A stretch of 64,000 bases of DNA from assembly GCA_951801675.1 (NCBI GenBank), contig CATONX010000008.1, positions 18,975-82,974 of the forward strand, read 5' to 3'. Position numbers and translations under genes: made by a program. The stretch comes from an uncultured Eubacteriales bacterium (GTDB taxonomy: Bacteria > Bacillota > Clostridia > Oscillospirales > Acutalibacteraceae). This document shows, piece by piece, positions 63,924 to 64,000 of this stretch. Positions within the stretch are counted from its first letter, which is position 1; each line of letters begins with the position of its first letter. The notes beneath the pieces were generated by a model. It searched no databases and was not told the DNA's origin. It worked only from the letters and a program-made list of their open reading frames with translations.

Positions 63924-64000
63924 GCAAGGTTGGATCGGATCCGACTGCAAGGTTGGATCGGATCCGACTGCAAGGTTGGATCGGATCCGACTGCAAGGTT
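63924..64000. repeat. 23-bp tandem repeat, truncated by the window end
   Basis: Three identical 23-bp units begin at 63924, 63947 and 63970, and a fourth begins at 63993 and is cut off after eight bases. Each starts GCAAGGTTGGATCGG and contains the 10-bp palindrome TCGGATCCGA. No spacers, so it is not CRISPR. Confidence 0.92.

Larger units (their letters stand above)
63605..64000. other. Intergenic region after gyrA
   Basis: No gene is supported. In order: TGTGGAAAA-type boxes near 63622, the box-rich palindrome at 63743-63789, the terminator at 63887-63918, and the tandem repeats from 63924 to the window end. Two overlapping minus-strand frames lie in the repeats and terminator and look spurious. 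Confidence 0.6.

Noticed and set aside
63924..64000. CRISPR array
   Set aside because: Units are contiguous with no spacers and no cas genes are near.

Overview
The window is a high-GC, gene-dense piece of a bacterial chromosome that spans the replication origin. Gene content and order point to a Gram-positive anaerobe of class Clostridia, and an Oscillospiraceae-like lineage is my best guess. Supporting features are the Bacillus-type order rpmH-rnpA-yidD-yidC-jag-mnmE-mnmG-rsmG-noc-parA-parB on one side of dnaA and dnaN-yaaA-recF-remB-gyrB-gyrA on the other, a T-box leader, Spo0J/Soj/Noc with parS sites, FemAB-type cell-wall enzymes and iron-dependent alcohol metabolism. No phage, IS element, CRISPR array or rRNA operon was seen. 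One tRNA (Gly-GCC) is present.

Layout. 1-7.4 kb (+): end of nadB, nadC, a DUF1385 membrane protein, prmC, recA, recX, rimO and pgsA. 7.6-13.5 kb (mixed strands): two GNATs, typA/bipA, a histidine phosphatase, a metallo-lipoprotein and small proteins. 13.6-16.3 kb (-): a T-box RNA in front of an unusual HTH-cupin-acyl-CoA-ligase fusion. 16.4-19.6 kb: amidase-domain protein, tRNA-Gly, MATE transporter with a structured leader, peptide deformylase. 19.7-25.5 kb (mostly -): a divergent MurE-type ligase, three small XRE regulators embedded in palindromic repeats, a small gene under an apparent shared operator, and two tandem FemAB-like peptidoglycan-bridge enzymes. 25.8-28.7 kb: sugar-phosphate isomerase-like protein, iron alcohol dehydrogenase, small unknown protein. 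29.0-38.1 kb (+): a compact type IV pilus locus (pilin, PilM-PilN fusion, PilO, prepilin peptidase, PilB, PilT, PilC) ending in an HD-GYP protein. 38.2-52.4 kb (-): mgsA, a MinD-like ATPase, serS, parB, parA, noc, rsmG, mnmG, a GNAT, mnmE, jag, yidC, yidD, rnpA, rpmH. 52.7-63.6 kb (+): dnaA, oriC, dnaN, yaaA, recF, remB, gyrB, three related small membrane proteins, gyrA. The last 400 bases hold a DnaA-box-rich palindrome, a terminator and a 23-bp tandem repeat cut by the window end.

How it fits together. The 38-64 kb part is the origin domain: initiation (dnaA, oriC with a DnaA-trio-like CTA repeat), clamp, repair and supercoiling on the right, ribosome/RNase P/membrane insertion and chromosome partition (ParA, ParB, Noc, three parS) on the left. 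The divergent MurE and the FemAB pair together suggest a peptidoglycan with a branched interpeptide bridge. The pilus locus plus HD-GYP suggests twitching or adhesion linked to cyclic-di-GMP. The most unusual system is the putative isoleucine-type T-box controlling a sensor-fused acyl-CoA ligase, which I infer may feed a reductive amino-acid route. All assignments are from reading the sequence; no database search was run.
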